This document shows positions 5,411-6,152 of a stretch of 6,152 nt of DNA, piece by piece (position 1 is the stretch's first letter; each line of letters begins with the position of its first letter). The notes under the pieces are model-generated. The model had not been told where the DNA came from and made no database searches. It was given only the letters and a program-made list of their open reading frames with translations. Position numbers and translations under genes: made by a program. This stretch comes from Candidatus Acetothermia bacterium (lineage in GTDB: Bacteria; Bipolaricaulota; Bipolaricaulia; Bipolaricaulales; Bipolaricaulaceae), in contig DSBZ01000100.1 of the NCBI GenBank assembly GCA_011057175.1, forward strand, positions 1-6,152, in the 5' to 3' direction.

Positions 5411-6152
5411 ATGAGACCTCCCGGCGCTCGTAGTCCCCGTACAGGGCCAGACTCGCCTCGGAAGCGAACCGGTCCCCCGTCCCGATCTCCCCAGCAAGCT
5501 CGGCTACTGATGTCTTCCCGAACCCGGGGATCGTCGCCAACCGCTGTCCGATCTCTCACTCCTGGGTGAGGGCTTCCATGGCCGCATCCAGTGCGGCGAT
5601 CTCTCCCAGCAGTCCAGGATGCGCCGGGCATCGGCGATGATCATCGGGCTCACGTAGTCCCCCTCAGGGGAGAACTCGGCTTGCCCCTGCCACTCCGTGA
5701 TGACTCCGGCGTACTCCCTTCCTGATCCCCGAGATCTCAAGCACGCTCTTTCTGTGCATTCTCGCAAGCTTCCGCAGATCGTCCCGTGACGAGAGGAACC
5801 GCAGGAGTTCGGGACACACTGCCTGAAGGTCGGCCTGCATCCGGTTCACCACCCGGACCTTCTCGTTCACGAGCTGCCGACGCCGTCGGCTGAGGCGCTT
5901 CACTTTCTCGTTCACCAGAGGTACTCGTGGCACCTCCTGGCGGACGTCCTTGGCAAGAGGCAGGTGGTCCTTCAGCTGGAACAGCTCGAGGATCTTCCGG
6001 GTGTCCAGACGGTCGGTCTTGGCTGCCCCACGGAAGATCTCTCTGAACCGGGCAAGCTTGAGGTTGTTCACGTTGCAACTGGTAGCCTCTCTCCTGGACC
6101 ATCCGGTCCAACGGACGCCCGTACCCGTTCAGGCCCTCCATCGCCACTGCCA
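5400..6152 (-). pseudogene. IS110-family transposase, degraded and incomplete
   Basis: This is the remnant of a DEDD-type IS110 transposase, read leftward from the right window edge. The pieces in order are: VAMEGLNGYGRPLDRM, with the family's catalytic Glu, in one frame (6147 down to about 6076). Next, in a second frame, comes NVNNLKLARF, then AAKTDRLDTRKIL with the two Asp (6012-6014 and 6003-6005), a basic coiled stretch RRRRQLVNEKVRVVNRMQ and LEISGI. After a shift near 5716-5718 comes EYAGVITEWQGQAEF to ARRILD. After a shift back near 5605-5614 come LLGEIAALDAAMEALTQE, an in-frame TGA at 5556-5558, and the Transposase_20 core LATIPGFGKTSVAELAGEIG and RFASEASLALY. Homology fades near 5435 and the frame stops at 5400-5402, so the C-terminal Ser-containing region is missing. 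With three frameshifts (one near 6075), a nonsense codon and a lost C-terminus, it cannot encode an active enzyme. The 5' end lies outside the window. Confidence 0.88.
5400..6152 (-). mobile_element. IS110-family insertion sequence remnant
   Basis: The element is defined only by its broken transposase. IS110 elements move through a DEDD/Ser recombinase guided by a bridge RNA made from a non-coding end. Here neither a clear left nor a clear right terminus is visible; the transposase 5' side runs off the window. The decay shows an old insertion that marks this flank as a plastic site. The left limit is the stop at 5400, not a proven element end. Confidence 0.7.

Noticed and set aside
1..6152. 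CRISPR array, tRNA, or tandem repeats
   Set aside because: No regularly spaced direct repeats, tRNA-like folds or tandem units were found on reading either strand.

Overview
The window is GC-rich bacterial chromosomal DNA with dense gene packing, strong AGGAGG-like ribosome binding sites and frequent GTG starts. No rRNA, tRNA or phylogenetic marker gene is present, so the host cannot be named. An RND/MMPL exporter paired with a LolA-like protein points to a cell with an envelope lipid-transport need. A bacterial PC4-type protein next to a DUF401 membrane protein is reminiscent of deep-branching, often thermophilic or uncultured lineages; that is only an inference.

Layout. Positions 2-3579 (+ strand) hold a probable three-gene operon. 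It starts with the C-terminal two thirds of an RND/MMPL-superfamily transporter, cut by the left window edge. A secreted LolA-like 'outer membrane lipoprotein-sorting' protein overlaps the transporter's stop codon by 4 nt. A DUF401 polytopic membrane protein follows after a 60-nt gap containing a perfect 8-bp hairpin. A PlsC-like acyltransferase homologue (- strand, 3569-4537) converges on it with an 11-nt tail-to-tail overlap. A 126-bp divergent intergenic region then leads to a small PC4-type single-strand DNA-binding protein (4664-4876). This is followed by a VOC/glyoxalase-fold protein (to 5326) that has no ordinary start codon in frame. The right end, from about 5400 to the edge, is a decayed IS110-family transposase on the - strand with three frameshifts, one internal stop and a lost C-terminus.

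How the genes fit together. The RND transporter and LolA-like protein most likely form one export module: the membrane protein moves a lipid or lipoprotein-like substrate out of the inner membrane and the periplasmic protein carries it. The acyltransferase homologue is also lipid-related but lies on the opposite strand. PC4 and VOC are adjacent and in the same reading phase, separated by a TAG stop, and the VOC start is unresolved. I found no CRISPR array, defence system or clearly new multi-gene system. The points most worth checking are the start-less VOC frame after PC4, the acyltransferase with substituted catalytic-motif residues, and the inverted repeat at the edge of the IS110 remnant.
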